Shown: positions 15,384 to 24,321, counted from the first letter of the stretch. The stretch is 64,000 nucleotides of DNA from Rhodanobacter thiooxydans (GCF_030291135.1 NZ_CP127409.1:1054001-1118000), one strand, 5' to 3'. Program-made: numbers and translations. The notes: generated by a model not told the origin, from the letters alone.

Positions 15384-17566
15384 ACCACTACTTCGCCACC
15401 TGCCCGAAAGGCATGGAATACCTGCTGCGCGACGAACTGGTCGCGCTCGGTGCCAGCGACGTGCGCGAGGCGCTGGCCGGCGCGCATTTCTCCGGCACGC
15501 TGGAAACCGCCTACAAGGCCTGCCTGTGGTCGCGCCTGGCCAGCCGCATCCTGCTGCCGCTGGCCGAGTTCGACGCGGCCGACGACGAGGCGCTGTACCG
15601 CGGCGTGCAGGACATCGACTGGAGCCGGCATCTGGCCGCGCACGCCACCTTCGCGGTGGACGCCGGCACCGCGCTGAGCAAGCTGACCCACAGCCAGTTC
15701 ATCGGCCTGCGCACCAAGGACGCGGTGGTCGACCAGTTCCGCCAGCGCGACGGTTCGCGCCCCGGCATCGACACCGACGAGCCGGACATCCGCATCAACG
15801 TCCGTGTGCGCCGTGACCGTGCCACGCTGTCGCTGGACCTGGCCGGCTCGCCGCTGCACCGGCGCGGCTGGCGCGAGGAGCAGGGCGAGGCGCCGCTGAA
15901 GGAAAACCTCGCCGCCGCGATGCTGCTGCGCGCACGCTGGCCGGAGGTGTATGCGGCCGGTGGCGCCTTGTTCGATCCGATGTGCGGCTCTGGCACCTTG
16001 CTGGTCGAGGGTGCACTGATGGCTGCCGACGTCGCCCCCGGTTTGCGTCGCGAATATTTCGGTTTCCTCGGCTGGCAGCAGCACGACATCGCGTTGTGGC
16101 GCGGCCTGCTGGACGAAGCGAAGCAGCGCGCCGAAGCGGGCCTGCGCGGCCTGCGCAGTGTGTTCTTCGGCAGCGACGCCGATCCGCGCATGGTTCAGAC
16201 GGCCAAACGCAACGCGCAGGCCGCGGGCGTGGCCGGCTTCTTCACCCTGGACCGGCAGGACGTGAGCCACGCCGCACCGCCGCCGGGCGTCGGTTACGGC
16301 CTGGTCATCACCAATCCGCCGTACGGCGAGCGCCTCGGCGACCGCGCCGAGATGCCAAAGTTGTACCGCGCGCTGGGCGACACCCTGCGCCAGCGCTTCA
16401 CCGGTTGGCGCGCCGCGGTGCTGGCCGGCGACGTGGAACTGGGCCGGGCGATGCAGCTGCACGCGGACAAACGCTACGCGCTGTACAACGGCGCACTGGA
16501 AACCGTGCTGCTGACCTTCGACCTGAAGCCGCGCGACGAGACACCGCGCGAACCCAGGCCGCTCTCGCCGGGCGCGCAGATGCTGAAGAACCGGCTGGAG
16601 AAGAACGTCAGGCACCTGCGCAAGCGGCTGGCGCGCGAAGACATCCATTGCTGGCGCGCCTATGACCAGGATCTGCCCGAGTATGCCGCCGCGATCGACG
16701 TCTACGGCGACACCGGCGGCGACGACCACCTGCACATCCAGGAATATCGCGCGCCGGCCGACATCCCCGCCGACGTGGCGCGATTGCGCCTGCGCGAGAT
16801 CGCCCGCGTCGCTGGCGAGGTGCTGGGTGTGCCGCGTGAACGCATCGCGATCAAGACACGCGAGCGTGGCAAGGGCGGCTCCAAGTACGGTCAGCTCGAC
16901 CAGCGCAACGAGTTCATCGAGGTGGAAGAGGGCGGCCTGAAGTTCCTGGTCAACCTCACCGACTACCTCGATACCGGCCTGTTTCTCGATCACCGGCTGG
17001 TGCGTGCGAAAGTGCGCGAGCTGGCCAATGGCAAGTGCTTCCTCAACCTGTTCGCCTACACCGCCACCGCCAGCGTGCACGCCGCGGCCGGCGGCGCGCT
17101 GGAAACCACTAGCGTGGACCTGTCGGCCACCTATCTGGAGTGGGCGTCGCGCAACCTGGCGCTGAACGGCTTTACCGGCACCGATCATCGGCTGATGCAG
17201 TTCGACGCGCTGGAATTCCTGCAGCGCGACCGCGGCCATTACGGGCTGATCTTCGTCGACCCGCCGACGTTCTCCAATTCCAAGCGCGCTGAGGATTTCG
17301 ACGTGCAGCGAGACCACGTGAAGCTGCTGGAAGCCTGCAACGCACGGCTGACCCGCGACGGAGTGATCGTGTTCTCCAACAACTTCCGCCGCTTCAAGCT
17401 GGATCGCGAGGCGCTGGAACCGCACTTCGCGATCGAGGACTGGAGCGCGCCCAGCATCCCGTTCGACTTCGCTCGCCGCGCCGACATCCACGGCTGCTGG
17501 CTGCTGCGCCGGCGCCCGGCTGTGACGGGGATCAACCCCTGGGATACAGCACACATTAAAAAATGA
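15380..17566 (+). CDS. rlmKL: Bifunctional 23S rRNA methyltransferase RlmKL
   Basis: At 728 residues this matches the fused RlmL/RlmK enzyme of gammaproteobacteria. The order is an N-terminal THUMP domain (about 1-160), an RlmL methyltransferase with FDPMCGSGTLLVEGAL (about 197-212) and the catalytic ITNPPYGERL (about 310-319), then an RlmK methyltransferase with NLFAYTATASVHAA (about 556) and FVDPPTFSNSK (about 630). It makes m2G2445 and m7G2069 in 23S rRNA. Both SAM sites and both catalytic loops look intact. It is coupled to the upstream hydrolase by an ATGA overlap. Confidence 0.95.
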   Translation: MNHYFATCPKGMEYLLRDELVALGASDVREALAGAHFSGTLETAYKACLWSRLASRILLPLAEFDAADDEALYRGVQDIDWSRHLAAHATFAVDAGTALSKLTHSQFIGLRTKDAVVDQFRQRDGSRPGIDTDEPDIRINVRVRRDRATLSLDLAGSPLHRRGWREEQGEAPLKENLAAAMLLRARWPEVYAAGGALFDPMCGSGTLLVEGALMAADVAPGLRREYFGFLGWQQHDIALWRGLLDEAKQRAEAGLRGLRSVFFGSDADPRMVQTAKRNAQAAGVAGFFTLDRQDVSHAAPPPGVGYGLVITNPPYGERLGDRAEMPKLYRALGDTLRQRFTGWRAAVLAGDVELGRAMQLHADKRYALYNGALETVLLTFDLKPRDETPREPRPLSPGAQMLKNRLEKNVRHLRKRLAREDIHCWRAYDQDLPEYAAAIDVYGDTGGDDHLHIQEYRAPADIPADVARLRLREIARVAGEVLGVPRERIAIKTRERGKGGSKYGQLDQRNEFIEVEEGGLKFLVNLTDYLDTGLFLDHRLVRAKVRELANGKCFLNLFAYTATASVHAAAGGALETTSVDLSATYLEWASRNLALNGFTGTDHRLMQFDALEFLQRDRGHYGLIFVDPPTFSNSKRAEDFDVQRDHVKLLEACNARLTRDGVIVFSNNFRRFKLDREALEPHFAIEDWSAPSIPFDFARRADIHGCWLLRRRPAVTGINPWDTAHIKK

Positions 17567-17628
17567 ACCCTTCAGTGCATATTAAGCGTGATCGGACGAG
17601 CATCCGTCCCGTACAACGGAGAACGATC

Positions 17629-18051
17629 ATGACCCAACGTTTCAGTGGTGCAGGCAAGCTGGCAGCCATCGGTCTGGCGGTCGCGGCGGCGGTGGCGATG
17701 CCGTTGAGCGCTTCCGCGCACGATCATGATGGCTATCGTGGATGGCGTGGCGGCTACCACGGCGGTTACCACGGCTACGACGGTGGTCGTTACCATCACG
17801 GCGGCTACTGGAGCGGCGGACGCTGGATCGCCGGAGCCATCGTCACCGGTGCCGTGGCCGGCCTGGTCAGCGACGCGTTGCGTCCCGCACCGGTGTATTA
17901 CGAGGCACCGGTGGTATACGGCCCGCCGCGGACGGTGATTTACGAGGACGCCCCGGTCGTGCGTCGCCGCGTGGTCGAGACCCGCACCGTGGTGTACGGC
18001 GACCCGTACCAGACGCGGTATGTCCGCGGATATGACGACGATGACGATTGA
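17629..18051 (+). CDS. Secreted Gly/Tyr/His-rich protein
   Basis: This start gives 140 residues with a clear Sec signal peptide (about residues 1-31, ending SASA before HDHDGY). The mature N-terminus is a low-complexity run of His, Gly and Tyr (GYHGGYHGYDGGRYHHGGY). A short glycine-zipper-like hydrophobic helix follows (GAIVTGAVAGLVSDAL, about 70-85). The rest is a Pro/Tyr/Val-rich tail ending in five aspartates. Such His-rich proteins may bind metals, but no family can be named with certainty. It is preceded by a 60-bp gap after rlmKL and followed by a strong hairpin, so it is likely a single-gene transcript. Confidence 0.75.
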   Translation: MTQRFSGAGKLAAIGLAVAAAVAMPLSASAHDHDGYRGWRGGYHGGYHGYDGGRYHHGGYWSGGRWIAGAIVTGAVAGLVSDALRPAPVYYEAPVVYGPPRTVIYEDAPVVRRRVVETRTVVYGDPYQTRYVRGYDDDDD

Positions 18052-18081
18052 TCCGGCGCGCCGGATCATCGCTGCGCAGAA

Positions 18082-18110
18082 CGAAGAGCCCGGCATGTCC
18101 GGGCTCTTCG
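18082..18110. terminator. Hairpin terminator between convergent genes
   Basis: A perfect 12-bp stem (CGAAGAGCCCGG / CCGGGCTCTTCG) with a five-base loop lies 30 bp after the Gly/Tyr-rich gene and 22 bp before the end of the convergent minus-strand gene. There is no T-run, so it may be factor-assisted, serving both directions. Confidence 0.7.
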
Positions 18111-18132
18111 CGTGTTGAGGGTCGACAGCATC

Positions 18133-18585
18133 TCAGTGTGCAGGCAGGGCCGTCGGCAGCTCGACGCCGCTGCCGTGCCGTATCGCGTGTTCGCCGAGCT
18201 GTCTGAAGCGGGCCTTGTCGATCTTGCTCACCGACTCGATCGCGCATGGCGGCTGGTAGCGCGAGCGCACCGTTTCACCGACCTCGCCGCAGATGCGGCC
18301 CCGGTTGACGATGGCGTTAGACGGGTTGGGCCGGAATATAAGCCCGGGCGGCGGCGTGCCCAGTCGCGGGCAATCGTTCTGCAGCGTCACCAGGTAATGT
18401 TTCGGACCGGTGCGCACGATGGCGGTGCGTGCGTCGACGATGTACCACTCGTTGATCTGCGTGGTGTCGATGCAGTCCGCCGCCGGCAGCGGCGAGCGGA
18501 CCGGCGCTGTCTCGGCGGCCTGCGCGGCACCGGTACCGGTACCGACGACGAGAGCGAGCAGCAGGGGGGGGAGGATCGTTTTCAT
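18133..18585 (-). CDS. Secreted hypothetical protein (DUF6491-like)
   Basis: The 150-residue protein has a signal peptide (about residues 1-23, ending AQA). The mature part begins with a Pro-rich linker, then DCIDTTQINEWYIVDARTAIVRTGP. This resembles the DUF6491 family common in Xanthomonadales, in which a Cys and a DxR-like strand precede a beta-rich domain. Four cysteines (DC, NDC, RIC, PPC) could form two disulfides in the periplasm. Function unknown. It lies opposite egtB with a 230-bp divergent gap that holds the promoters of both genes. Reading further upstream is possible but gives no signal peptide. Confidence 0.75.
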   Translation of the reverse strand: MKTILPPLLLALVVGTGTGAAQAAETAPVRSPLPAADCIDTTQINEWYIVDARTAIVRTGPKHYLVTLQNDCPRLGTPPPGLIFRPNPSNAIVNRGRICGEVGETVRSRYQPPCAIESVSKIDKARFRQLGEHAIRHGSGVELPTALPAH

Positions 18586-18817
18586 GGGCGTTACCTCGTC
18601 CGTTCGGGTAATACGCATACCGTGATTCGGCCACGGGGCCATATGCCGGCCCGCACGGTCAGCGGCATGGGGAAGGCCGCTGCAAAGTATCTGCCATCTT
18701 CGTATCACAAGAAGTGAACGGTTGACCCGGCATGCTGGTGGATATGCTTTTGAACGATTCGCGCTGCGTGAACCTGCTTGTCGCGATCCCGCGGGCGACC
18801 GTGTCAGGGAGCTGGTC

Positions 18818-20068
18818 GTGACGACCTTGCCGTCGCCCACGCCAGCAAGCGTTGCCTTGCGATTCACGCAGGCGCGGCAACGGACGATAGAGCTGTGCGC
18901 CAGCCTCAGCGCCGAGGATCTGCAACTGCAGTCGATGCCCGACGCCAGTCCCGGCAAGTGGCATCTGGCGCATACCAGCTGGTTCTTCGAGCAGTTCGTG
19001 CTGGGCCGCGACCCGGCGTACCGGCCGCGCGATCCGGCCTGGCATTACCTGTTCAATTCCTACTACCAGTCGGTCGGGCCGATGCACGCACGGCCGCAGC
19101 GCGGGCTGCTGTCGCGGCCGTCGCTGGACGAGGTGTGGGATTACCGTCGCCGCATCGACGACGCGGTGGGCGAACTGCTCGGCCGTGCCGATGACGCGGA
19201 ACTGCCCGGGCTGGTCGAGCTGGGCCTGCAGCACGAACAGCAACACCAGGAATTGCTGCTGACCGATATCAAGCACGCGCTCTGGTGCAACCCGCTGCAG
19301 CCGGCGTATCGCGCGCCGATCGCCGCGGCGACGGAGGCGAACGCGATGCCGCTGCATTTCGTCGCGGGCCGCGAGGGCATCGTCGAGATCGGCCACCGCG
19401 GCGAGGGCTTCGCGTTCGACAACGAGACGCCGCGCCACCGCGCCCTGCTGCAGCCGCACGCGCTGGCCAACCGGCTGGTGACCAACGCCGAATACCTGGC
19501 CTTCGTGCGCGAAGGCGGCTACCGCGAACCCGGCCTGTGGCTGTCCGACGGCTGGGCCACGCTGCAGCGCGAAGGTTGGCAGCATCCGCTGTACTGGCAG
19601 GACGACCTGGCCAGCGAATTCACCCTGGCCGGCGTGCGCGCGCTCGATCCGCACGAACCGGTCTGTCATCTCAGTTTTTACGAGGCCGAGGCGTTCGCGC
19701 GCTGGGCCGGCGCGCGGCTGCCCACCGAGGCGGAGTGGGAGTCGGCGGCGCAGGGCGTGGCGATCGACGGCAACCTGCAGGACACGCAGCGCTTCCAGCC
19801 GCGCGCGGCCGGCGCCGGCAGCGGTTTGCAGCAGCTTTACGGCGACGTGTGGGAGTGGACTGCCTCACCCTACGTCGGCTATCCGGGCTTCCGCCCGTTG
19901 CCCGGTTCGCTGGGCGAGTACAACGGCAAGTTCATGTGCGGGCAGTGGGTGTTGCGCGGCGGTTCCTGCGCCACGCCGCGCGATCACATCCGCGCCTCCT
20001 ACCGCAATTTCTTTCCACCCCAGGCCCGGTGGCAATTCGCCGGGCTGCGACTGGGACAGGACCGATGA
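18818..20068 (+). CDS. egtB: Ergothioneine biosynthesis protein EgtB
   Basis: The GTG start has GGGAG six bases upstream and gives 416 residues, a typical EgtB length. The DinB-like N-terminal domain carries iron ligands in HLAHTSWFFEQF (His49/His52) and HEQQHQELLLTDIKH. The C-terminal FGE-sulfatase domain is marked by RLPTEAEWESAA, YGDVWEWTASPY and WVLRGGSCATP. The enzyme is a non-heme iron sulfoxide synthase that joins hercynine to a thiol donor (gamma-Glu-Cys or Cys) using O2. Its stop overlaps egtD by four bases, so the two steps are co-translated. EgtA/EgtC/EgtE are not adjacent. Confidence 0.93.
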   Translation: MTTLPSPTPASVALRFTQARQRTIELCASLSAEDLQLQSMPDASPGKWHLAHTSWFFEQFVLGRDPAYRPRDPAWHYLFNSYYQSVGPMHARPQRGLLSRPSLDEVWDYRRRIDDAVGELLGRADDAELPGLVELGLQHEQQHQELLLTDIKHALWCNPLQPAYRAPIAAATEANAMPLHFVAGREGIVEIGHRGEGFAFDNETPRHRALLQPHALANRLVTNAEYLAFVREGGYREPGLWLSDGWATLQREGWQHPLYWQDDLASEFTLAGVRALDPHEPVCHLSFYEAEAFARWAGARLPTEAEWESAAQGVAIDGNLQDTQRFQPRAAGAGSGLQQLYGDVWEWTASPYVGYPGFRPLPGSLGEYNGKFMCGQWVLRGGSCATPRDHIRASYRNFFPPQARWQFAGLRLGQDR

Positions 20069-21054
20069 GCAGCGTGCAACCCTTTGGCCTCAGCGACGAC
20101 GAGCGCCGTCCGCCGTCGAGCGATTTGCTGGAAGTCGTCCAGCGCGGCCTCGGCGCGAAACCGAAACGGCTGCCGTCGTGGCTGTTCTACGACGAGCGCG
20201 GCTCGGCCTTGTTCGAGCGCATCTGCGAGCAGCCGGAGTACTACCTCACGCGCTGCGAGATCGCGCTGATGGACGAGCACGCCGCCGACATTGCCGACGC
20301 GCTCGGCAGCGGCGTGCGGCTGGTCGAGTACGGCAGCGGCAATGCGCACAAGACCCACATGCTGCTGCAGCACCTGCACGAGCCGGTGGCCTACGTGCCG
20401 GTGGAGATTTCGCCGGAGCCGCTCAGGCAGAGTGTCGAGCGGCTGGCGACGGCGTTCCCGCAGCTGCCGCTGCAGCCGTTGTGCGCGGATTTCAGCAAGC
20501 CGCTGCGGCTGCCGATTCCGCCACGCGCGCCGCGGCGCACCGTGCTGTATTTCCCCGGCTCCACCATCGGCAATTTCGAGAACCGCGAGGCGGCCGTGCT
20601 GCTGCGCAAGATGCGCAACGAGATGGGCGATGCCGGCGGCATCCTGATCGGGGTGGACCTGAAGAAGGACCACGCGCTGATCGAGGCGGCCTACAACGAC
20701 CGCGCCGGCGTCACTGCCGAATTCACCCTGAACATGTTGGCGCGGCTCAACCGCGAGATCGGCAGCAACTTCGAACTGTCGGCGTTCGCGCATCGCGCGC
20801 ACTACAACCCGATGGCCGGGCGCATCGAGACGCACATCGTCAGCCGCCGCGAGCAGCAGGTGAAGGTGGGCCGCGCGAACGTGCCGTTCCACACCGACGA
20901 GACGATCCAGGTCGAATACAGCTGCAAGTATTCGCTGGAGGACTTCGCTGCGCTGGCCGCCCGCGCCGGGCTGGCCGTGCAGCGCGTGTGGACCGATTCG
21001 CAACGCATGTTCAGCGTGCAGTACCTGGTGCGTGCCGGCGCCGCGACGCGTTGA
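20065..21054 (+). CDS. egtD: L-histidine N(alpha)-methyltransferase EgtD
   Basis: This is a 329-residue SAM-dependent enzyme making hercynine from histidine in three methylations, the first step of ergothioneine synthesis. SAM-binding blocks are VEYGSGNAHKTHMLLQHL (about 87-104) and FPGSTIGNFEN (about 165-175). LPSWLFYDERGSALFERICE at the start and FHTDETIQVEYSCKYS near the end are family signatures. ATGA overlap with egtB shows coupling. The last 180 bases of this gene occur again at 22411-22615 (see pseudogene entry), 105 of them without a mismatch. This copy is the intact one. Confidence 0.95.
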   Translation: MSSVQPFGLSDDERRPPSSDLLEVVQRGLGAKPKRLPSWLFYDERGSALFERICEQPEYYLTRCEIALMDEHAADIADALGSGVRLVEYGSGNAHKTHMLLQHLHEPVAYVPVEISPEPLRQSVERLATAFPQLPLQPLCADFSKPLRLPIPPRAPRRTVLYFPGSTIGNFENREAAVLLRKMRNEMGDAGGILIGVDLKKDHALIEAAYNDRAGVTAEFTLNMLARLNREIGSNFELSAFAHRAHYNPMAGRIETHIVSRREQQVKVGRANVPFHTDETIQVEYSCKYSLEDFAALAARAGLAVQRVWTDSQRMFSVQYLVRAGAATR

Positions 21055-21308
21055 ATGCAGCATTTGCGGCGGTGCCCTGCGACTTGCGGCAGCAAGGGCC
21101 GCATCGCACGGAAAGGAGGTCGTTGCCGGTTATGCCCTGCGACTGCGGCAAGAACTTGCCTGTTGACAGAGGCATGCCTCGAACCCGAGCGGCGCGGCAT
21201 ACTCACGACGCGCGAAGTTGGGGAACCGGTTTTCGACAGCTTGGTTCAGGCAGGGGCCATGCGCACGTGTTTGCCCATCGTTTTTCCAGCAATCAGTGAT
21301 GAACTGAA
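21055..21308. other. Intergenic segment after egtD with no supported gene
   Basis: These 254 bases hold short in-frame readings but none with a ribosome binding site and protein-like composition. Two partly matching 28-base stretches (about 21072-21099 and 21131-21158) both begin TGCCCTGCGACT, and the first can fold into a GC-rich hairpin. This may be the termination region of egtBD. GC content drops towards the right, where the low-GC genes start. Confidence 0.4.
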
Positions 21309-21902
21309 ATGGCCAAGCCAGTAAAGTTTGCCAAGATCATGTTTTGTTGCTTGATACTGGTGTTGCCTTATTCACTCCTCGCTCAAACCAGAAGTGACCA
21401 AGCCACATTGGAGTCACTTCACGGGTTCGTGCAGGAATTTTATGACTGATATGTTCCCGAGGCGTTGGGCGACAGCGTGGATCCGGCATGGAGCCTGGCT
21501 CTCAAGGCCAGGGGCTCGGTATTCAGTCATCAGCTGGCCAAGGCGCTCGAAGAGGACTCGGCTGCTCAGACCAGGGCGGAGGGGGAGATCGTGGGACTCG
21601 ATTTTGATCCCTTTCTGAACAGTCAGGACCCCGGCCAGCATTACAAGGTGGGTCGGATCACGCAAAAGGGTGATAGCTACTGGGTCGATATTCATGACGC
21701 CTCGTCATCGGGATGGCTGCACGAGAAACCCGGCGTGATTGCCGAGGTGGTGCGAAAGAACGGGCAATGGCATTTTGTGAATTTCCACTATTCGAATGGC
21801 CGCGATTTGCTTGATGCGTTGAAAGAACTGAAGGCGAGTCGCGGAAAGCCGTCATCGCAGGCGATTCGGGGAGCCGCCGACGAAAGCCGGCTGGCAACGT
21901 GA
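21309..21902 (+). pseudogene. DUF3828-like secreted protein interrupted by one in-frame TGA
   Basis: A single reading frame runs from ATG at 21309 to TGA at 21900-21902, but it is broken by TGA at 21447-21449. The first 46 residues have a good signal peptide (MAKPVKFAKIMFCCLILVLP then YSLLAQ). They are followed by LESLHGFVQEFYD, the stop, then YVPEAL and about 145 more plausible residues. In DUF3828 proteins the matching motif is usually FYxWY, so a TGG-to-TGA change is the simplest explanation. That identification is from memory of the family. The rest, with DFDPFLNSQDPG and WVDIH, fits a small secreted domain. GC content is clearly lower than in neighbouring genes. Confidence 0.7.
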
Positions 21903-22001
21903 CCGGACTCGCCGGCGTCCGCTGGGTGGTCGCGCCAAACGAGGCTTCATGCCGGATTGAAATATGTCGATCCCGGCCAATTGGGGGTGGGGGTTCTTGA
22001 C

Positions 22002-22304
22002 GTGACTATTCGAATTTTCGTCGCCACGCTGGTGGCGATTTTTGCGGGCGTGTCATGCGCCGCTCATGCCATTGACAAGAGCAAGGGAAAAGACATTGCA
22101 GAAAGCAAGCTGAAAGAGCTGGCTTCATCGAACTACTGTGCTGGCTTCCCTGTCGACGTATCGGCTTTACCGGCCCCTGTCGTGGAATCCCAGGGGGATG
22201 ATCTGCTTGTCGATTACAAGGATGCCAAGCAAAACGTGTGGATCGTGGTTGTGGTGCATCCCGGTGGCTCGGCCGAGCTGAGTTGCACGGGAATCAAGGA
22301 TTGA
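22002..22304 (+). CDS. Small secreted hypothetical protein in low-GC patch
   Basis: A GTG start gives 100 residues with a signal peptide (about residues 1-25, ending AHA). A TTG 45 bases upstream is in frame but would spoil it. The mature part contains KGKDIAESKLKELASSNYC, a hydrophobic strand NVWIVVVVHPGG and a final SCTG; the two cysteines could pair. I do not recognise the family. It follows the broken DUF3828-like gene by 99 bp and shares its low GC and codon use, so both probably arrived together. It ends about 100 bp before the egtD-derived duplicate. Confidence 0.55.
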   Translation: MTIRIFVATLVAIFAGVSCAAHAIDKSKGKDIAESKLKELASSNYCAGFPVDVSALPAPVVESQGDDLLVDYKDAKQNVWIVVVVHPGGSAELSCTGIKD

Positions 22305-22410
22305 CAAGGACGCGGTTGAAGTTCGTCTCTCTTGCGTCTTGGTGTGCTGGTTTCCAGCCGGCTTGCGACGCAGCGGATTCGACGCCTTCTCGCGTTGAGT
22401 GGTGGCCGGG

Positions 22411-22615
22411 CGGCGGGCAGCAGGTGCGGGGCGCGCGAACATGCGCGTTTCGCGCCGACGAGGCGATCCAGGTCGGATACAGCTGCAGGTATTCGCTGGA
22501 GGACTTCGCTGCGCTGGCCGCCCGCGCCGGGCTGGCCGTGCAGCGCGTGTGGACCGATTCGCAACGCATGTTCAGCGTGCAGTACCTGGTGCGCGCCGGC
22601 ACGCTGGCGCGCTGA
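22411..22615 (+). pseudogene. Truncated duplicate of the egtD 3' end
   Basis: Bases 22489-22593 are identical to 20928-21032 inside egtD (105 consecutive matches, constant offset 1561). To the left, similarity continues to about 22411 but with many substitutions and small indels that break the frame. The last 55 or so codons still read as the EgtD C-terminus (YSLEDFAALAARAGLAVQRV) and end in their own TGA. No start or SAM-binding region is present, so it is not functional EgtD. The pattern, decayed on the left and perfect on the right, suggests duplication followed by partial gene conversion, or integration by recombination within egtD. Confidence 0.85.
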
Positions 22616-22643
22616 CGCCACGGCGGCCTGTTGCCGGTTCTTC

Positions 22644-22711
22644 GTAGGGCGGGCACGGCCCGCCGGCTTTTGATTTCGTGGCACAACAGCGGCGGACAGT
22701 GTCCGCCCTAC
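22644..22711. repeat. Head-to-head palindromic repeat pair (GTAGGGCGG family)
   Basis: The left unit is GTAGGGCGGGCACGGCCCGCC. The right unit, GGCGGACAGTGTCCGCC followed by CTAC, is its inverse-orientation partner, with about 26 bases between them. Each unit forms a GC-rich hairpin. Related pairs lie at 10923-10979 and 52175-52242. This is REP/BIME-like arrangement, here between the egtD duplicate and the end of the peptidase gene. Confidence 0.7.
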
Positions 22712-22733
22712 AAAGCCGGGAAGGCGTACGCCT

Positions 22734-24239
22734 TCAGTGGACGCCGTACAACGCCTTCACGTCGGCGGTCAGCGCCGCCTGGCTGTCGGCCCGTGAGTAG
22801 AACATGTGGCCGCCGGGGTAGTTCTTCACCTGCACGCGGGTTGGGTCGCCCATCGCCGGCATCTGGTCGACGATCAGCACCGAGGCCATGAACGGGCAGG
22901 ACAGGTCGTCCCAGCCGTGCGCGATCAGCACGCGCAGGCCGGGATCGTTGGCGACCGCTTCGCGCAGTTGCGATACCGAACCCTTGTTCGCGTCCTCGTC
23001 CTCGTGCCACAGCTTGTTCACCTCGTAGCTGAGCGCGTTGTAGCGGCCGTCGTACTTCCAGCCGACCGTCTGGGTGACGAAGTTGACCATCGCCGTGGTG
23101 GTGGGCGCGATGATGCCGTTGAGGATCGGGTCGCCGGTCTGCTGGTGCGGCGCGTACGGGAACGGGTCCCAGGCGGTGACGTTGGAGTCGTAGCGGCTGC
23201 CCAGCTTGCCTTCGGCGCGGTATACCTCGCGCAGGTAGGCCTGGGTTTCGATGCGGCCGCCGGAGCGCTTCACGAACAGCGGATCGAGCCCGGTCAGCTC
23301 GGTGACCTTCTTCACCACGCGATCGGTGGCTTGCGGGTCGGAACGGCCGCGCATCAGATCGCTGGCGTATTCGCCGCGGGTGTATTCGACGATCGGCGCC
23401 ATCGCCGCGGCGCTGAGCTTGTGCTCGCGTTCCAGGTGCGCGGCGGCGATCGAGGGCAGGGTGAGCATCCACGGTAGCGGCGAGACGTTCTCGTCGTGGT
23501 ACGCCGCCGGGTCGAGGTAGGGCGACAGCAGCACCACGCCGTTCATCGCGACGCCGAGCCGCGTCTGCAGGTACTCGGTGATGCGCGGGCCACGGAAACC
23601 GCCGTAGCTCTCGCCGACCAGATACTTGCGTGAACCCATGCGGCCGTTCTTGACCAGCCAGTCGTAGACGATGCGCGACAGATACTTGATGTCGTTGTCG
23701 GTACTGTAGAACTGCTTGGTGGCTTCCTTGTCGTCGACCAGCGCGCGGCTGTAGCCGGTGCCGACCGGATCGATGAACACAAGGTCGGTGAAGCCCAGCC
23801 AGGTGCCGGGGTTGTCGTGCAGCGTGGCCGGGTCGGACGGGTTGTCGCCCTCGACGCCGAAGTTCACCTTCTTCGGTCCGATCGCACCGAGGTTGAGGTA
23901 CACCGACGAGGCGCCCGGGCCGCCGTTCAGCGCGAACGTCACCGGGCGATCCTTGCCGGCCATGGTGTAGGCGGTGAACACCACTTCGCCGGTGGTCTTG
24001 CCCTTCTCGTCGCGCACCGGCAGCGCGCCGACGGTGACCGTGTACTTGAGCGTCCTGCCGTCCACCGTGGCCGATTGCGTCACGTGTGCATCGGCCGGCA
24101 GCGGCGGCAGCTGGAAGCCATCGCTGCCGGCCGACTCCGGTGCTGCCGGCTTGTGGGTGTCGGCGGCGAGCACCGGGGCAAGGCTGGACCCGGCCAGCAC
24201 GAAGGCGGCCAGCAGGACGGAGGACAGGGACTTGCGCAC
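22734..24239 (-). CDS. S10 family serine carboxypeptidase, secreted
   Basis: This is a 501-residue protein with a GTG start, AAGGA six bases upstream and a signal peptide (about residues 1-25, ending VLA). The serine carboxypeptidase fold is marked by LNGGPGASSVYLNLGAIGPK (about 103-122), the nucleophile in YLVGESYGGFRG (about 206-217), an Asp in the segment LIAHGWDDLSCP and the histidine in YPGGHMFYSR near the end. The family removes C-terminal residues from peptides at acidic pH. Export points to the periplasm or outside. It is not obviously in an operon. Its end lies next to a palindromic repeat pair. Confidence 0.9.
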   Translation of the reverse strand: MRKSLSSVLLAAFVLAGSSLAPVLAADTHKPAAPESAGSDGFQLPPLPADAHVTQSATVDGRTLKYTVTVGALPVRDEKGKTTGEVVFTAYTMAGKDRPVTFALNGGPGASSVYLNLGAIGPKKVNFGVEGDNPSDPATLHDNPGTWLGFTDLVFIDPVGTGYSRALVDDKEATKQFYSTDNDIKYLSRIVYDWLVKNGRMGSRKYLVGESYGGFRGPRITEYLQTRLGVAMNGVVLLSPYLDPAAYHDENVSPLPWMLTLPSIAAAHLEREHKLSAAAMAPIVEYTRGEYASDLMRGRSDPQATDRVVKKVTELTGLDPLFVKRSGGRIETQAYLREVYRAEGKLGSRYDSNVTAWDPFPYAPHQQTGDPILNGIIAPTTTAMVNFVTQTVGWKYDGRYNALSYEVNKLWHEDEDANKGSVSQLREAVANDPGLRVLIAHGWDDLSCPFMASVLIVDQMPAMGDPTRVQVKNYPGGHMFYSRADSQAALTADVKALYGVH

Positions 24240-24321
24240 GATGTTTCCTTGCGGACGAAAGCGGCCAGCTTAACCGGCGGCGCGGCGGCGGAAGTGTGCA
24301 TAAAGGCATGGGTGGTGGCGC

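Noticed and set aside
15167-17554. A 795-codon minus-strand frame opposite rlmKL
   Set aside because: It mirrors the rlmKL codon pattern and lacks protein-like composition.
21055-21324. An 89-codon frame right after egtD
   Set aside because: No signal, domain or natural composition, and it overlaps the start of the DUF3828-like gene.
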